A stretch of 64,000 nt of DNA. Source: Allobranchiibius huperziae. Its GTDB lineage: Bacteria; Actinomycetota; Actinomycetes; Actinomycetales; Dermatophilaceae. The first letter of the stretch is position 1. Each line of letters opens with the position of its first letter. Made by a program: the position numbers and the translations under genes. Below the pieces are notes generated by a model. It did not search any database. It saw only the letters and a program-made list of their open reading frames with translations, and was not told the origin of the DNA. The DNA lies in NCBI RefSeq assembly GCF_013410455.1, contig NZ_JACCFW010000003.1:1-64000 (forward strand), given 5' to 3'. Positions 7,521 through 15,213 of this stretch are shown piece by piece.

Positions 7521-7979
7521 TCAGGGCGCTAGCCGGGTCGCGAAGGCACGTGCCGCGATCAAGTCCGTCTCATCAGGATGGTCGGTGCTGACACCGCCGA
7601 CCATCTTGAATGGACCCCAGGTCGCGGCCCCTCGGCACGCGAACATCCCGATAACGCGGAACTCCTTGTCCTCCAGAAGGTCGCGGAACCGGCGGAGATA
7701 CTGACGGAACGGCGGCTCTGGCAGGGCACTGGTAGCGAAGACGAACGCGTCTTTACCCGGCATCGGCGGCAGCCGCTCGATCTGGTGGACCAAGTCCTGA
7801 TCGAACCCCAGCCAGTAGATGCCTGAGCCGAAACCGATGCGGTCCGCACGGGCGAGGACGTCCCTAGTCGCCATCGCCGGTGAAATGACGTCAGCGTTCA
7901 GGTATGCCGCGATCGCGGACGCAACACGTCGTGTGTTGCCCTGAGCTGACCGGGAGGAACTGACCAAAATCGTGGCCAT
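7521..7979 (-). CDS. Flavodoxin-fold protein
   Basis: A 152-aa single-domain flavodoxin-like protein. The N-terminal strand and FMN-phosphate loop (ILVSSSRSAQGNT) are recognisable, followed by the DRIGFGSGIYWLGFD segment and the FVFATSALPEPPF loop that would contact the isoalloxazine ring. Probably an FMN-binding electron carrier or NAD(P)H-dependent quinone/nitro-reductase relative; the partner is unknown. ATG 7979 is chosen over GTG 7982 directly before it. Monocistronic, transcribed away from the sigma factor gene. Confidence 0.75.
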   Translation of the reverse strand: MATILVSSSRSAQGNTRRVASAIAAYLNADVISPAMATRDVLARADRIGFGSGIYWLGFDQDLVHQIERLPPMPGKDAFVFATSALPEPPFRQYLRRFRDLLEDKEFRVIGMFACRGAATWGPFKMVGGVSTDHPDETDLIAARAFATRLAP

Positions 7980-8249
7980 CACATCACCGCCTATGCAGGA
8001 AATGGGACCTCCCTCAGCGTAGGTTACTCAGCAGTAGATAGGAAGACGGTTTGGGTAGTAATTTCGTACATACCAGCCGCAAGGCATCGGTGGTTCGGCG
8101 ATCGTCGATGGTGTCGCCCAATAGCCCAGCTGGGACCGTGGACGCCATGCTTCGACAACCCCAACCACAGGCGCGGATAGTCCCTACCGGACCACTCCCC
8201 CGGGTGCGTGCAGTTGCTGCTCGCCCATAATTGTCACTGACCAGGGTTT

Positions 8250-9152
8250 TCAGCTGGGGCAAGACGCCGGTCCGACGCCGCCCAGAACGTCCCGCAGATG
8301 GTTCATCAATGAGGAGATCAGTCGCGAGACCTGCATCTGAGAAATGCCTAGCCGCTCACCAATCTCCCGTTGCGTGAGGTCTTGGTCAAACCGCAGTTGC
8401 ACGATCAATCGGTCTCGCGGTGGCAGTGTGGCAATGGCCTGGCCCAGCTGTAGGGCGGTCAACCGCGCCTCAATGCTGGGCACGGTGCCCAGGTTCAGCC
8501 CGTCACCTGCGACGTTGTCACCTTGGTCGACTACTAAGGCATTCAATGAGGTCGCGGTGTAGCTCGAGGCAATATGACGGGCCTCCTGCACCTGGGCGGT
8601 GGTGAGGCCCATCGACTGAGCGATCTGCTCAGTGCTGGGAGATCGACCCAGCTTCTGGGTCAGTTCGTGAACGATGCCGTTGATCTCGTTGTACCGGTCA
8701 TGCAGCCTCCGTGGCGGTCGTACCGCCCACGCGTGATCGCGTAGGTAGCGTTTCAGCTCCCCGTGGATGGTGATGCTGGCGAATGGGGTGAACCGGGTCC
8801 CGTGCTGCGGGTCGAACCGGTCAATCGCCAAGACCAATGCCACTAGCCCCACTTGCCGCAAGTCGTCCAGCTCTACGCCGCGGTTCGTGTACCGCCGAGC
8901 AATCGAGGTGGCCAACGCAATGTTCAGCTCAATCGCGTCTGCGCGCAGCAGCTCGGCCGACGCGCTGTCTAAGGAAAGACGAGCCCGCTCCAGCAATGTG
9001 GCGGTGCGCGCATCTCGATCAGCGGACGCAGTCTGTCCTGCGCCGCCAAGTTTCGAGTCATGAATCACGTCTGCAGTATTGCGGTCGGCTCTGACATGCC
9101 CTGTCCCGCGCTTCCGCCCTTGGAGATGTATGACGCCCGTAGTCGAGTCCAT
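8250..9152 (-). CDS. RNA polymerase sigma factor, SigB/SigF/SigG type (group 3)
   Basis: About 300 aa. Region 2 is clear (ELNIALATSIARRYTNRG, then DDLRQVGLVALVLAIDRFD and FTPFASITIHGELKRYLRD), region 3 follows (GRSPSTEQIAQSMGLT), and region 4 ends with the helix-turn-helix LTQREIGERLGISQMQVSRL. This is the SpoIIIG/SigB/SigF class that reads GTTT-GGGTA-like stress promoters. ATG 9152 is chosen; a TTG at 9179 is in frame, and the N-terminal 60 residues are low in conservation, so a later start such as GTG 9071 is possible. No anti-sigma gene is adjacent, which is unusual for this class. Confidence 0.9.
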   Translation of the reverse strand: MDSTTGVIHLQGRKRGTGHVRADRNTADVIHDSKLGGAGQTASADRDARTATLLERARLSLDSASAELLRADAIELNIALATSIARRYTNRGVELDDLRQVGLVALVLAIDRFDPQHGTRFTPFASITIHGELKRYLRDHAWAVRPPRRLHDRYNEINGIVHELTQKLGRSPSTEQIAQSMGLTTAQVQEARHIASSYTATSLNALVVDQGDNVAGDGLNLGTVPSIEARLTALQLGQAIATLPPRDRLIVQLRFDQDLTQREIGERLGISQMQVSRLISSLMNHLRDVLGGVGPASCPS

Positions 9153-9262
9153 CGGGCATGTAGCCGACGCGGCACCCAATCGACGGCGAACAGCCCCGAT
9201 CAGAGTGCAAAAAACATGCGTCTATTGAGTGCTAGATGGTCAACATGTGCCAGCAGTGCAAG

Positions 9263-9883
9263 TTATGCAGGCGGGACACCAAGACGCGTGGCCGGTCCTG
9301 GCAGCCGGCCCTTCACCTCTGGCAGGTTGCCCCCGGCACGTTCGCGTGCGGTGGCGATGGCCGCGCGGATGGCACGGGTGATGAACTCACTGCGGGAGCG
9401 CACCTGGTTGTGCTCCAGGTCCACCCGCTGGGCACGGTGCATGGCTGCGACGTCGTCGGTGGGGATGTTGAACGGGCGCGCGAGGGTCTTGCCCTCCCCA
9501 CCTGGGACTGGCTCGAGCGCGGCGCGCTCTCGGCCGTCGGTCGTCAGGTGGGCGTAATCGCGTACAGCTTGACCGATCCACCGGGCGAAACTGTCCGGGC
9601 TGCCGGGGACGCGCTGCAGGTCCGCCACATACGCGCCGCGCGCCAAGGGCAGCAGCTCGTGGTGCGGCCAATAGGTGGCGATGCGCTGCGTGCCCGCCGG
9701 CGCTGCCGATGAATGGGTGTTACTCCCCCGCGGCGACCGAGGCACTGCGGTCTGCTCCGCGGCGGCCTGGGTGCTGGCCGGTGTCGTCACAGTTGTTGCC
9801 TCACGGACTGCGGGCGCCGCTGGCGCCGGTGTGAAGTAGCTGGACCCGGCGAGACTGCTTTTGCGGGCGGGTGGCCTGGCCAT
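9263..9883 (-). CDS. ParB-like centromere-binding partner of ParA (ribbon-helix-helix type)
   Basis: A 206-aa protein. A low-complexity Pro/Ala/Thr N-terminus is followed by a mixed domain, then RAQRVDLEHNQVRSRSEFITRAIRAA near residues 155-185, a ribbon-helix-helix pattern. It begins 1 bp after the parA stop, the usual place for the small DNA-binding partner of a type Ib/plasmid ParA. It would bind the centromere and stimulate ParA ATPase. The frame is open to 10087, but that part overlaps parA in another frame and is spurious. The centromere repeats themselves are not identified; the TTGCA-rich promoter blocks are candidates. Confidence 0.65.
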   Translation of the reverse strand: MARPPARKSSLAGSSYFTPAPAAPAVREATTVTTPASTQAAAEQTAVPRSPRGSNTHSSAAPAGTQRIATYWPHHELLPLARGAYVADLQRVPGSPDSFARWIGQAVRDYAHLTTDGRERAALEPVPGGEGKTLARPFNIPTDDVAAMHRAQRVDLEHNQVRSRSEFITRAIRAAIATARERAGGNLPEVKGRLPGPATRLGVPPA

Positions 9884-9884
9884 C

Positions 9885-10664
9885 TCAGATCTCCTTGGTG
9901 ATCGCGCGGAACAGCTGCTGGTACAAGTCGGCCAGGGGGTACCCGCCGGGCCACTGATCCAGGCCGTACCCGCTGTCGGTGGCATCTTGGATCGCGGCGC
10001 GTTGCGGGATGACGGGGTCCAGCACCGGAAGACCACTGGCCTCCAGCTCCGCCAACCGGTCACGATGGCCCACCCGGCGGGAGTCATACCCGTTGACCAC
10101 CACTCCCCCGACCTTCAGCTGCGGGTTGTAGTAGCCGCGGATCTCCTCGATCGTGCCCAGCAACGTCGACAGTCCCTCACTGGCCAAAAAGGCCGGCGCG
10201 GTGACGACGACAGCGGACTGGGCGGCGACCAACGCGTTGTGCATCAACGTGTTCAGGTCGGGCGCACAGTCGACCAACACCAGGTCGTATCCCGGTACGC
10301 CGGCGACGGCGTCCGCCAGGCGGCGTTCACGCCCAAGGGGTGTCGTGATCAGCTCATCGCGTACAGCGGCCAGGGTGCGGTTGGTGGCCGGCGCGACCTG
10401 GATCCCCTCCCACAGTCCCGGGGTCAGCACGTCGACCAGGGCCACATCCTGCACGCGCGGGCTGAGCACATCGGCGATAGTCAGCTCGTCAGCCTGCACG
10501 GACCCGTTCTTGGCGAGGATGGCAGTCAAGCTGCCTTGCGGATCGAGGTCAATCGCGAGGACTCGTCGTCCTTCACGCGCCGCAGCGCGTGCCAGGTGGT
10601 AGCAGGTCGTGGTCTTACCAACGCCACCTTTCTGGTTGCAGACGGCGATCGTGGGGGTGCTCAC
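9885..10664 (-). CDS. parA: ParA family partition ATPase
   Basis: A 259-aa ParA/Soj ATPase that segregates the replicon. The deviant Walker A motif CNQKGGVGKTTT is at residues 8-19, Walker A' is at AIDLDPQGSL, and Walker B at LVLVDCAPDLN. There is no N-terminal HTH, so it is the short class. GTG 10664 is chosen over ATG 10733 because it has AAGGAGGGG six bases upstream and gives the family start. It lies 84 bp downstream of ssb and directly upstream of the parB-like gene; the three are probably one operon from the promoter at 11221-11249. Confidence 0.93.
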   Translation of the reverse strand: MSTPTIAVCNQKGGVGKTTTCYHLARAAAREGRRVLAIDLDPQGSLTAILAKNGSVQADELTIADVLSPRVQDVALVDVLTPGLWEGIQVAPATNRTLAAVRDELITTPLGRERRLADAVAGVPGYDLVLVDCAPDLNTLMHNALVAAQSAVVVTAPAFLASEGLSTLLGTIEEIRGYYNPQLKVGGVVVNGYDSRRVGHRDRLAELEASGLPVLDPVIPQRAAIQDATDSGYGLDQWPGGYPLADLYQQLFRAITKEI

Positions 10665-10748
10665 GGGTGGTCCCCTCCTTTCTGTAGCGACGCGGGATAG
10701 GCCCATTGGGCCGAGCGCATGGCCCGGCCCCAAGGGATGAGTGCTTGT

Positions 10749-11168
10749 TCACCAGGGCGGCTCCGCTTCGGGGTCCTGGGACGGCGCACCTGCCGAAGCG
10801 GGCCGTTCCTGGATCGCACTCTTGCGCAGCTGGACGTCTTGACCCGGCAGCACTGCCCAGGTGTCGGCGTTCACCTCGTACGAGATCCCCCTGCTGCCGT
10901 CCTTGCGGGCGAAGTCGCGCACCGCGTAGCGGCCCGCGAACTGGATGGCGATGTTGCCGTTAGCCTCGGCGGCCCCCACCAGCTGTTCGGCCTGGCGTCC
11001 GAACATCCGCACCGTGTACGGGATGCTGCTGGTTTCGCTCCACTCCCCCGCTGTCCCCTGCTCGTAGTCGTTGTGGATCACGCGTGCTTCAGTCCAGGCC
11101 TTTCCGGCTTTCGACTGGCGCAGCTCCGGGGTCTGGGTGAGGTTTCCGGTCTGGATCAGGTAGCTCAT
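10749..11168 (-). CDS. ssb: Single-stranded DNA-binding protein
   Basis: A 139-aa OB-fold protein: start SYLIQTGNLTQTPELR, then KAWTEARVIHND, IPYTVRMFGRQAEQL and IQFAGRYAVRDF in the order of bacterial and plasmid SSBs. The tail ends in EAEPPW rather than the usual acidic DDDIPF, so contact with host SSB partners may be altered. ATG 11168 has GAAAGGA upstream. The same frame continues upstream through the conserved leader ATG at 11216, so an N-terminally extended product (16 extra residues) is possible from a leaderless transcript. Confidence 0.85.
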   Translation of the reverse strand: MSYLIQTGNLTQTPELRQSKAGKAWTEARVIHNDYEQGTAGEWSETSSIPYTVRMFGRQAEQLVGAAEANGNIAIQFAGRYAVRDFARKDGSRGISYEVNADTWAVLPGQDVQLRKSAIQERPASAGAPSQDPEAEPPW

Positions 11169-11215
11169 GACGTTCCTTTCGGTCGATGGGTGGTTAGCCC
11201 GTTGTTGTGCTGACA

Positions 11216-11249
11216 TATCCATTATCGCGTACGAGTGCTATATATGCAA
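11216..11249 (-). promoter_or_regulatory. Promoter/leader block 1 (ssb-parA-parB operon)
   Basis: Read on the minus strand: -35 TTGCAT (11249-11244), 17-bp spacer, -10 GATAAT (11226-11221), then the conserved leader starting ATGTCAG at 11216. The leader continues to GAAAGG just before ssb. Nearly the same sequence precedes the genes at 11404, 12266 and 13809. Upstream (11260-11285) further TTGCA motifs, including TACTTGCACATAT, may be regulator sites. Confidence 0.75.
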
Positions 11250-11327
11250 GCATTCAGGCAATATGTGCAAGTACTTTGCACGCCCGTACCAAGCTTGTGC
11301 CCCGGCCTGCTTGGTAGAGTCGGACTG

Positions 11328-11361
11328 CTTTCGGCGGGTGGTTCCGCCGTTGTGCTGACAC
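11328..11361 (-). repeat. Degenerate fifth leader copy
   Basis: Read on the minus strand this begins GTGTCAGCACAAC and contains AACCACCC and CGAAAG. It matches the conserved leader but with GTG for ATG and several losses. Where the promoter should be there is instead the terminator at 11363-11395. It looks like a relic of an earlier unit between ssb and the gene at 11404. Confidence 0.6.
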
Positions 11362-11362
11362 A

Positions 11363-11395
11363 GACCGCCCCGCCATCACGTATGGCGGGGCGGTC
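11363..11395 (-). terminator. Strong terminator after the 131-aa gene
   Basis: GACCGCCCCGCCAT (11363-11376) and ATGGCGGGGCGGTC (11382-11395) form a perfect 14-bp stem with a 5-nt loop, 8 bp past the stop of the gene at 11404. Confidence 0.8.
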
Positions 11396-11403
11396 TTCTC
11401 GTC

Positions 11404-11799
11404 TCAGAAGTGGGTTGCGTCGGCCGCCGGCGGGGTCTGGCTGTAGCAGTCGTGGCGGTAGATCGCCGCTCCCCCAGCTGATCCGCAGACTGGACTCATC
11501 GCCCCGCAGTCCTCGCACCATGCGCGCCACCCGTGAGCGACCTGGGCCACGATCACCAGACCTCCGGCGTCCATGCGCGCGGCCAGCTCGCGTACGCGCT
11601 GCAGCTCGGCATGGAACGCCGCCTCGCGCTTCGCGTTGTGCGCCCTGATGGAGCGGGCTTCGTCGGTCTGCATCTTCTCGCGGGGATCCTTCGGGGGGCG
11701 CAACATGGCGTCCAGGCGTTGCCGGCGTACCAGCCGCTGCTCCAGCTCGGCATGTACCTGTTCGATTGCTGTCATCGCTGCGCGACTATCGAGAGTCAC
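11404..11799 (-). CDS. Small helical protein with Cys/His cluster, unknown function
   Basis: A 131-aa protein. The first 85 residues are charged and helical (coiled-coil-like, rich in Arg/Glu/Gln). The last 45 carry WCEDCG, VCG and YRHDCYS, a plausible zinc site. GTG 11799 is the start because it overlaps the stop of the conserved leader ORF in a GTGA junction, so translation is probably coupled to the leader peptide. It shares its promoter block with ssb, DUF932 and ParB, which points to a plasmid maintenance or transfer role. I recognise no family. Confidence 0.65.
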   Translation of the reverse strand: MTLDSRAAMTAIEQVHAELEQRLVRRQRLDAMLRPPKDPREKMQTDEARSIRAHNAKREAAFHAELQRVRELAARMDAGGLVIVAQVAHGWRAWCEDCGAMSPVCGSAGGAAIYRHDCYSQTPPAADATHF

Positions 11800-11849
11800 T
11801 GCCTCGTCCTTTCGGTGATGGGGTGGTTAGTCCCGTGTTGTGCTGACAT
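11796..11849 (-). CDS. 17-aa leader peptide ORF upstream of the 131-aa gene
   Basis: ATG 11849 to TGA 11796 encodes MSAQHGTNHPITER plus three residues. The stop overlaps the next gene's GTG by three bases. The ATG lies only 4 nt after the -10 box, so the transcript would start at or beside it (leaderless). Homologous starts occur in blocks 1, 3 and 4. Whether the peptide itself matters, or only its translation, cannot be told. Confidence 0.5.
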   Translation of the reverse strand: MSAQHGTNHPITERTRQ

Positions 11850-11853
11850 ATTC

Positions 11854-11882
11854 ATTAGCGCGGACCAGTGCTATATATGCAA
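11854..11882 (-). promoter_or_regulatory. Promoter block 2 (131-aa gene)
   Basis: Minus strand: -35 TTGCAT (11882-11877), 17-bp spacer, -10 GCTAAT (11859-11854), followed by the conserved leader. The -35 and the first ten spacer bases are identical to block 1. Confidence 0.7.
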
Positions 11883-11990
11883 GTGAGGTAAGATGTGCTT
11901 TTAGTTGAAGTCAAGGCCGCTTGCGTCGACTACTTCCGCGCCGCATAGGTACCGCGGGGGAGTGATCCGTCCACGTCGCGAACCCCATCC

Positions 11991-12217
11991 CCTCGTCTTC
12001 AGCTCGCGCGGAGCGCGCTTCGTGCCCACCCACACCAGCTGCGCAATGCCCTCGATAAATAGCCGTGCCTACGGGTGCCAACCTGCGCCGGCTGCCGGGC
12101 GTAGGGGAGTAGGTCCGGGGGACCGGGCGAAGCACGGGCCCCCGGCCGCGACCCGAAGACCGGCAGCCGGCGCCCGATCTGGCACGGCACAGGCCGCAGG
12201 CCGTGACCGCTCTGCGC
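11991..12217. repeat. 227-bp direct repeat, copy 1
   Basis: It matches 13529-13755 base for base, without gaps, apart from five substitutions in the first 75 bp; the last 150 bp are identical. It lies between the DUF932 terminator and promoter block 2. No ORF is conserved between copies in a way that suggests coding. GC-rich internal inverted segments (GGTCC/GGACC and CCGGGGG/CCCCCGG) suggest RNA structure. Confidence 0.9.
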
Positions 12218-12224
12218 GCGGGCG

Positions 12225-12259
12225 GGGGATCTCGCACCTGGTGAGGGTGCGAGATCCCC
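12225..12259 (-). terminator. Terminator after the DUF932 gene
   Basis: GGGGATCTCGCACC (12225-12238) pairs perfectly with GGTGCGAGATCCCC (12246-12259) around a 7-nt loop, 6 bp after the DUF932 stop. Confidence 0.8.
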
Positions 12260-12265
12260 AGGCGG

Positions 12266-13279
12266 TCACACCGCCGCGGTGGCCAGCCGCCAGGCGCGGG
12301 TTTTGATCGCGGTGGCTTCGGGGGAGACCACCGACCGCAGGGCGCGGGCTGTGGCCTTGTCGCCGCCTTTGGCGCGCACGGGCTGGAAGTGGTCGACGTA
12401 CTCCGCGACGGCCTGGTAGCCGGCCCAGCGGGTGCCCCGGATGTCGGCTTGGGTGTCGGCGTCGTGCCACAGGTGGCCCAGCTGGCGGGTCCGGGTCGCG
12501 GTGGCCTTCTGCGTGCGGGTGGGTGCGTCCTTGTCGGGGATGCCGTAGATGCCCTCGACCAGCTCCCAGAACTGCCCGTCGGTCATCGCCTGATCGACCA
12601 GCGCGTCGGCTTCGGCCTGGAAAGCCTCCGCGTAGGCGAACGTGAGCCCAAGCGCGTCGCGCGCGGCCTGAACCTGGGCCCGGGCGTTTGCGGTGTGGCG
12701 GATGCTGACGGTGCCGGTCGCGTTGCGCAGCGCGGCCGCTTGGGTGTTCGCGCAGACGATCCGGGTCGGGGTCAGCAGTAGCCGGAAGGCGCTGGACCCG
12801 TCGTGACTGTTCAGGGCGGCAATGTTCAGCTGGACCTCATCGGACCCGCCGACCTTGATCGTTTCGGGCATCTGCAGCGTGATGAACGTCTGACGGCCCC
12901 CGCGCAGGGATCCGGCGGTGTCGAAGATCGCCCCGGACTCATCCACCAAGGTGTTCAGGAATTGGGCGTGATCCTCGTTCTGCAGGACGGCGTATCCCGC
13001 GCCGACGACCCCCAAGGCCTCCGGCCGCCCGGTGAACGGGCTGGTGCGTACGGTGGCGAAGTGCCCCGGTACCTCGAGCGTGCCGACACCGTCAGCGTCG
13101 ATCACGGCGGTCTGTAGCGGGGACTTGCGCACATCCCAGCCGCCGAGCTTGCCGAGTGTCATTGCCTCTTCGGCAGTGAACGCGCGATCGCGCACCACGG
13201 TGCCCAGTCGGTGCCACGCGTCCTGTCGTGCGAAGACTGCTGCAGCCTGGGTTCCGTAGGTGTCAAGTTCGTGAGCCAT
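12266..13279 (-). CDS. DUF932 (phage/plasmid-like, TIGR03299-type) protein
   Basis: A 337-aa protein matching the phage/plasmid DUF932 family along its length: a start with AWHRLGTVV, the central GYAVLQNEDHAQFLN, TFITLQMPETI, and RLLLTPTRIVCANTQAAAL. Such proteins are common on actinobacterial plasmids and phages; their function is not established, though links to DNA replication or recombination have been proposed. ATG 13279 follows the conserved leader; the leader ORF overlaps the gene start out of frame by 17 bp. Confidence 0.88.
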   Translation of the reverse strand: MAHELDTYGTQAAAVFARQDAWHRLGTVVRDRAFTAEEAMTLGKLGGWDVRKSPLQTAVIDADGVGTLEVPGHFATVRTSPFTGRPEALGVVGAGYAVLQNEDHAQFLNTLVDESGAIFDTAGSLRGGRQTFITLQMPETIKVGGSDEVQLNIAALNSHDGSSAFRLLLTPTRIVCANTQAAALRNATGTVSIRHTANARAQVQAARDALGLTFAYAEAFQAEADALVDQAMTDGQFWELVEGIYGIPDKDAPTRTQKATATRTRQLGHLWHDADTQADIRGTRWAGYQAVAEYVDHFQPVRAKGGDKATARALRSVVSPEATAIKTRAWRLATAAV

Positions 13280-13328
13280 GGTGAAGCCTTTCGGTAGTGG
13301 GGTGGTTAGTCCCGTGTTGTGCTGACAT
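13263..13328 (-). CDS. 21-aa leader peptide ORF overlapping the DUF932 start
   Basis: ATG 13328 to TGA 13263 starts MSAQHGTNHPTTER, as in the other leaders, and ends 17 bp inside the DUF932 gene in the +1 frame. Terminating ribosomes would be positioned to re-initiate at ATG 13279. Only three codons separate the conserved GAAAGG from that ATG. Confidence 0.45.
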   Translation of the reverse strand: MSAQHGTNHPTTERLHHGSRT

Positions 13329-13332
13329 GTCT

Positions 13333-13361
13333 AGTATGTCGTATATGGGCAAGTAGTGCAA
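13333..13361 (-). promoter_or_regulatory. Promoter block 3 (DUF932 gene)
   Basis: Minus strand: -35 TTGCAC (13361-13356), 17-bp spacer containing TACTTGCCCATAT, and -10 CATACT (13338-13333). The spacer motif is nearly the same as in block 4. The -10 is the weakest match of the four. Confidence 0.65.
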
Positions 13362-13528
13362 GCTTTTTCCGGTGCAATCTCAGTTTTCTTGCGCAGCTAC
13401 CTCAGTAGTCGCCGCGCCAATCGTGCGCCCTGCGGGTGCCGTGGCAGCTGCTTGCCCCTCGTCGCGCGGCTGCTCGGACCGCCTCGGTTCCGCGGGGAAG
13501 TAATCCCTCCCTGCTGCGACCCCCACCC

Positions 13529-13755
13529 CCTCGTCTTCAGCTCGCGCGGAGCGCGTTTCGTGCCCACCCACATCAGCTGCGCGATGCCCTCGATGAATGG
13601 CCGTGCCTACGGGTGCCAACCTGCGCCGGCTGCCGGGCGTAGGGGAGTAGGTCCGGGGGACCGGGCGAAGCACGGGCCCCCGGCCGCGACCCGAAGACCG
13701 GCAGCCGGCGCCCGATCTGGCACGGCACAGGCCGCAGGCCGTGACCGCTCTGCGC
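13529..13755. repeat. 227-bp direct repeat, copy 2
   Basis: The second copy of the repeat at 11991-12217, offset 1538 bp. It lies between the ParB terminator and promoter block 3. The flank 13400-13475 also resembles 15285-15360, upstream of promoter block 4, so homology between the intergenic regions is wider than the 227 bp. Confidence 0.9.
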
Positions 13756-13766
13756 CCCTACGGGGC

Positions 13767-13802
13767 GTTGGTGGCCCTCACCGAACGGTGAGGGCCACCA
13801 AC
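13767..13802 (-). terminator. Terminator after the ParB/Spo0J gene
   Basis: GTTGGTGGCCCTCACC (13767-13782) pairs perfectly with GGTGAGGGCCACCAAC (13787-13802) around GAAC, 7 bp past the stop. A second small hairpin (CGCCCC TA GGGGCG, 13753-13767) follows directly. Confidence 0.85.
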
Positions 13803-13808
13803 CGCCTG

Positions 13809-15209
13809 TCAGGCGCTCTTAGCCGTGGTGGTGCGCTTCTTGGCGGCCTTGGGCATCAGCAGCCGCTCTACGGGGCCGGGGGTGTACCCCCAGGCGGTCA
13901 TCGCGCCCATCATCCGGGCGTCGGTGGCGCTGGGGGAGCGCCAGGTCAGCCGGCTGGTGCCCTGGTCCCAGGCGGCCAGGATCAGCGCGGCCGCGTGCCG
14001 GGTCGCGGCCGGGGCGCTCATCCGCTCGATCCGGGCGGTCTCCTTGGTGTCCTGGTAGGTCCGGGCCGGGGTTTCACCCCGGGCAACCGCGTGGGCGATG
14101 AACCGTTCGACATCGACCAGCTTCCCGGTGCCTTTGGCGAACGACGCGAGCCATTCAGCGCGGACCTTCACCGCCGCATCCCAGGCCTTGTTGTTCTCGA
14201 TCACGGCGCGCCGTTCTGCCTTCTGCTCCTCGCTCATCGGGCCGCTGACCGGCTGGGTGCGCCCGTACGGGTCGGCCACGGTGTGCCCGTTGCCTTTGGG
14301 GTCGGTGCACACGTAGATCGGGCTGTACGCGCTGTCGCCGCTGCGCATGTAGGACTTGGCCAGGTAGACCGCGTGCCCCGGGCAGGTCTCGTGCTCTTCT
14401 TCCCGGATCGGGCGCGTGGCTTCCCGGGTGCCCAGCAGCCGGGATACCTCGGTGATGGGGGAGCCGTAGGGCGGGCGGTCGATGACCGTCAGGCCCTTGT
14501 CCCGCAGGGACGCGGCGGTCACTTCGCGGGTGTTGCGGTCCGCGCGTTCGTCGCGGGCCTGTTGGATGACGTGGGCGGTGCTCTCACCCTCGATGGCGGC
14601 TTGAACGATCGAGGACACGACTTGCTCGTCGTCCTCAAACTCGGCGATCGCTGCCGCGTCCAGCAGCGAGAGGCTGTCCTGGTGCTGCGCCAGGGCCGCC
14701 GTCGCGGCCGGGGAGGCGCTAGCCGCTGTGGCGGCCTGCACTTCCTCCTTGGATCGGTGGGTGCGCTTGGCGATTTGCGCAGCGGTGAGGCCCAGGCCGC
14801 TTAGCTGCTCGTAGGCGACGCGCCGGTCAGCGTTGCTCAGGGCAGTGCGGTGGTCGTTCTCGGCCATCTGCGCCACGATCCGCAGCGCCTCGTCGTCGGC
14901 CACGTCGATCACCCGGGCCGGGATCGTGGCGAGTCCAGCCTCGATCGCGCCGAGGGTGCGGCGTTGGCCGTACCGGACGCGGACCTCGTCGCCGTCACTT
15001 ACGACGGTGACCGGCTCCAAGACGCCCAGGTCACGCAGCGAGGCGACGAATGCGGCATCGAGCTGCACGTCGGCGCGGACATTCGCGGCGACGACCAGCG
15101 TGCGCGGGTCCAGCTCCTCGACCGTTCCAACGGTGGCTGTTTCGGCAGTAGTGCCCATTTGATGCTCTCTTTCGGTGATGGGGTGGTTAGTCCCGTGTTG
15201 TACTGACAT
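13809..15209 (-). CDS. ParB/RepB/Spo0J family protein
   Basis: 466 aa from the leader ATG, 449 from ATG 15158. The ParB N-terminal nuclease-like domain is clear: LVVAANVRAD, ASLRDLGVLEPVTVV, then VRYGQRRTLGAIEAGL, the GxRR nucleotide-binding box, followed by the HTH LGLTAAQIAKRTHRSKEEV. The C-terminal 250 residues are a helical extension not found in chromosomal ParB, with a Cys/His-containing middle (HETCPGHAVYL). It may act in plasmid partition, copy control or as a regulator. It is not next to parA, so it is a second ParB-type protein beside the one at 9263. Confidence 0.85.
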   Translation of the reverse strand: MSVQHGTNHPITEREHQMGTTAETATVGTVEELDPRTLVVAANVRADVQLDAAFVASLRDLGVLEPVTVVSDGDEVRVRYGQRRTLGAIEAGLATIPARVIDVADDEALRIVAQMAENDHRTALSNADRRVAYEQLSGLGLTAAQIAKRTHRSKEEVQAATAASASPAATAALAQHQDSLSLLDAAAIAEFEDDEQVVSSIVQAAIEGESTAHVIQQARDERADRNTREVTAASLRDKGLTVIDRPPYGSPITEVSRLLGTREATRPIREEEHETCPGHAVYLAKSYMRSGDSAYSPIYVCTDPKGNGHTVADPYGRTQPVSGPMSEEQKAERRAVIENNKAWDAAVKVRAEWLASFAKGTGKLVDVERFIAHAVARGETPARTYQDTKETARIERMSAPAATRHAAALILAAWDQGTSRLTWRSPSATDARMMGAMTAWGYTPGPVERLLMPKAAKKRTTTAKSA

Positions 15210-15213
15210 GTCT

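Noticed and set aside
13356-14804. 482-aa plus-strand frame opposite the ParB/Spo0J gene
   Set aside because: It is the antisense shadow of a clear ParB gene and runs through the 227-bp repeat and terminator; composition is Gly/Arg/Pro-rich without motifs.
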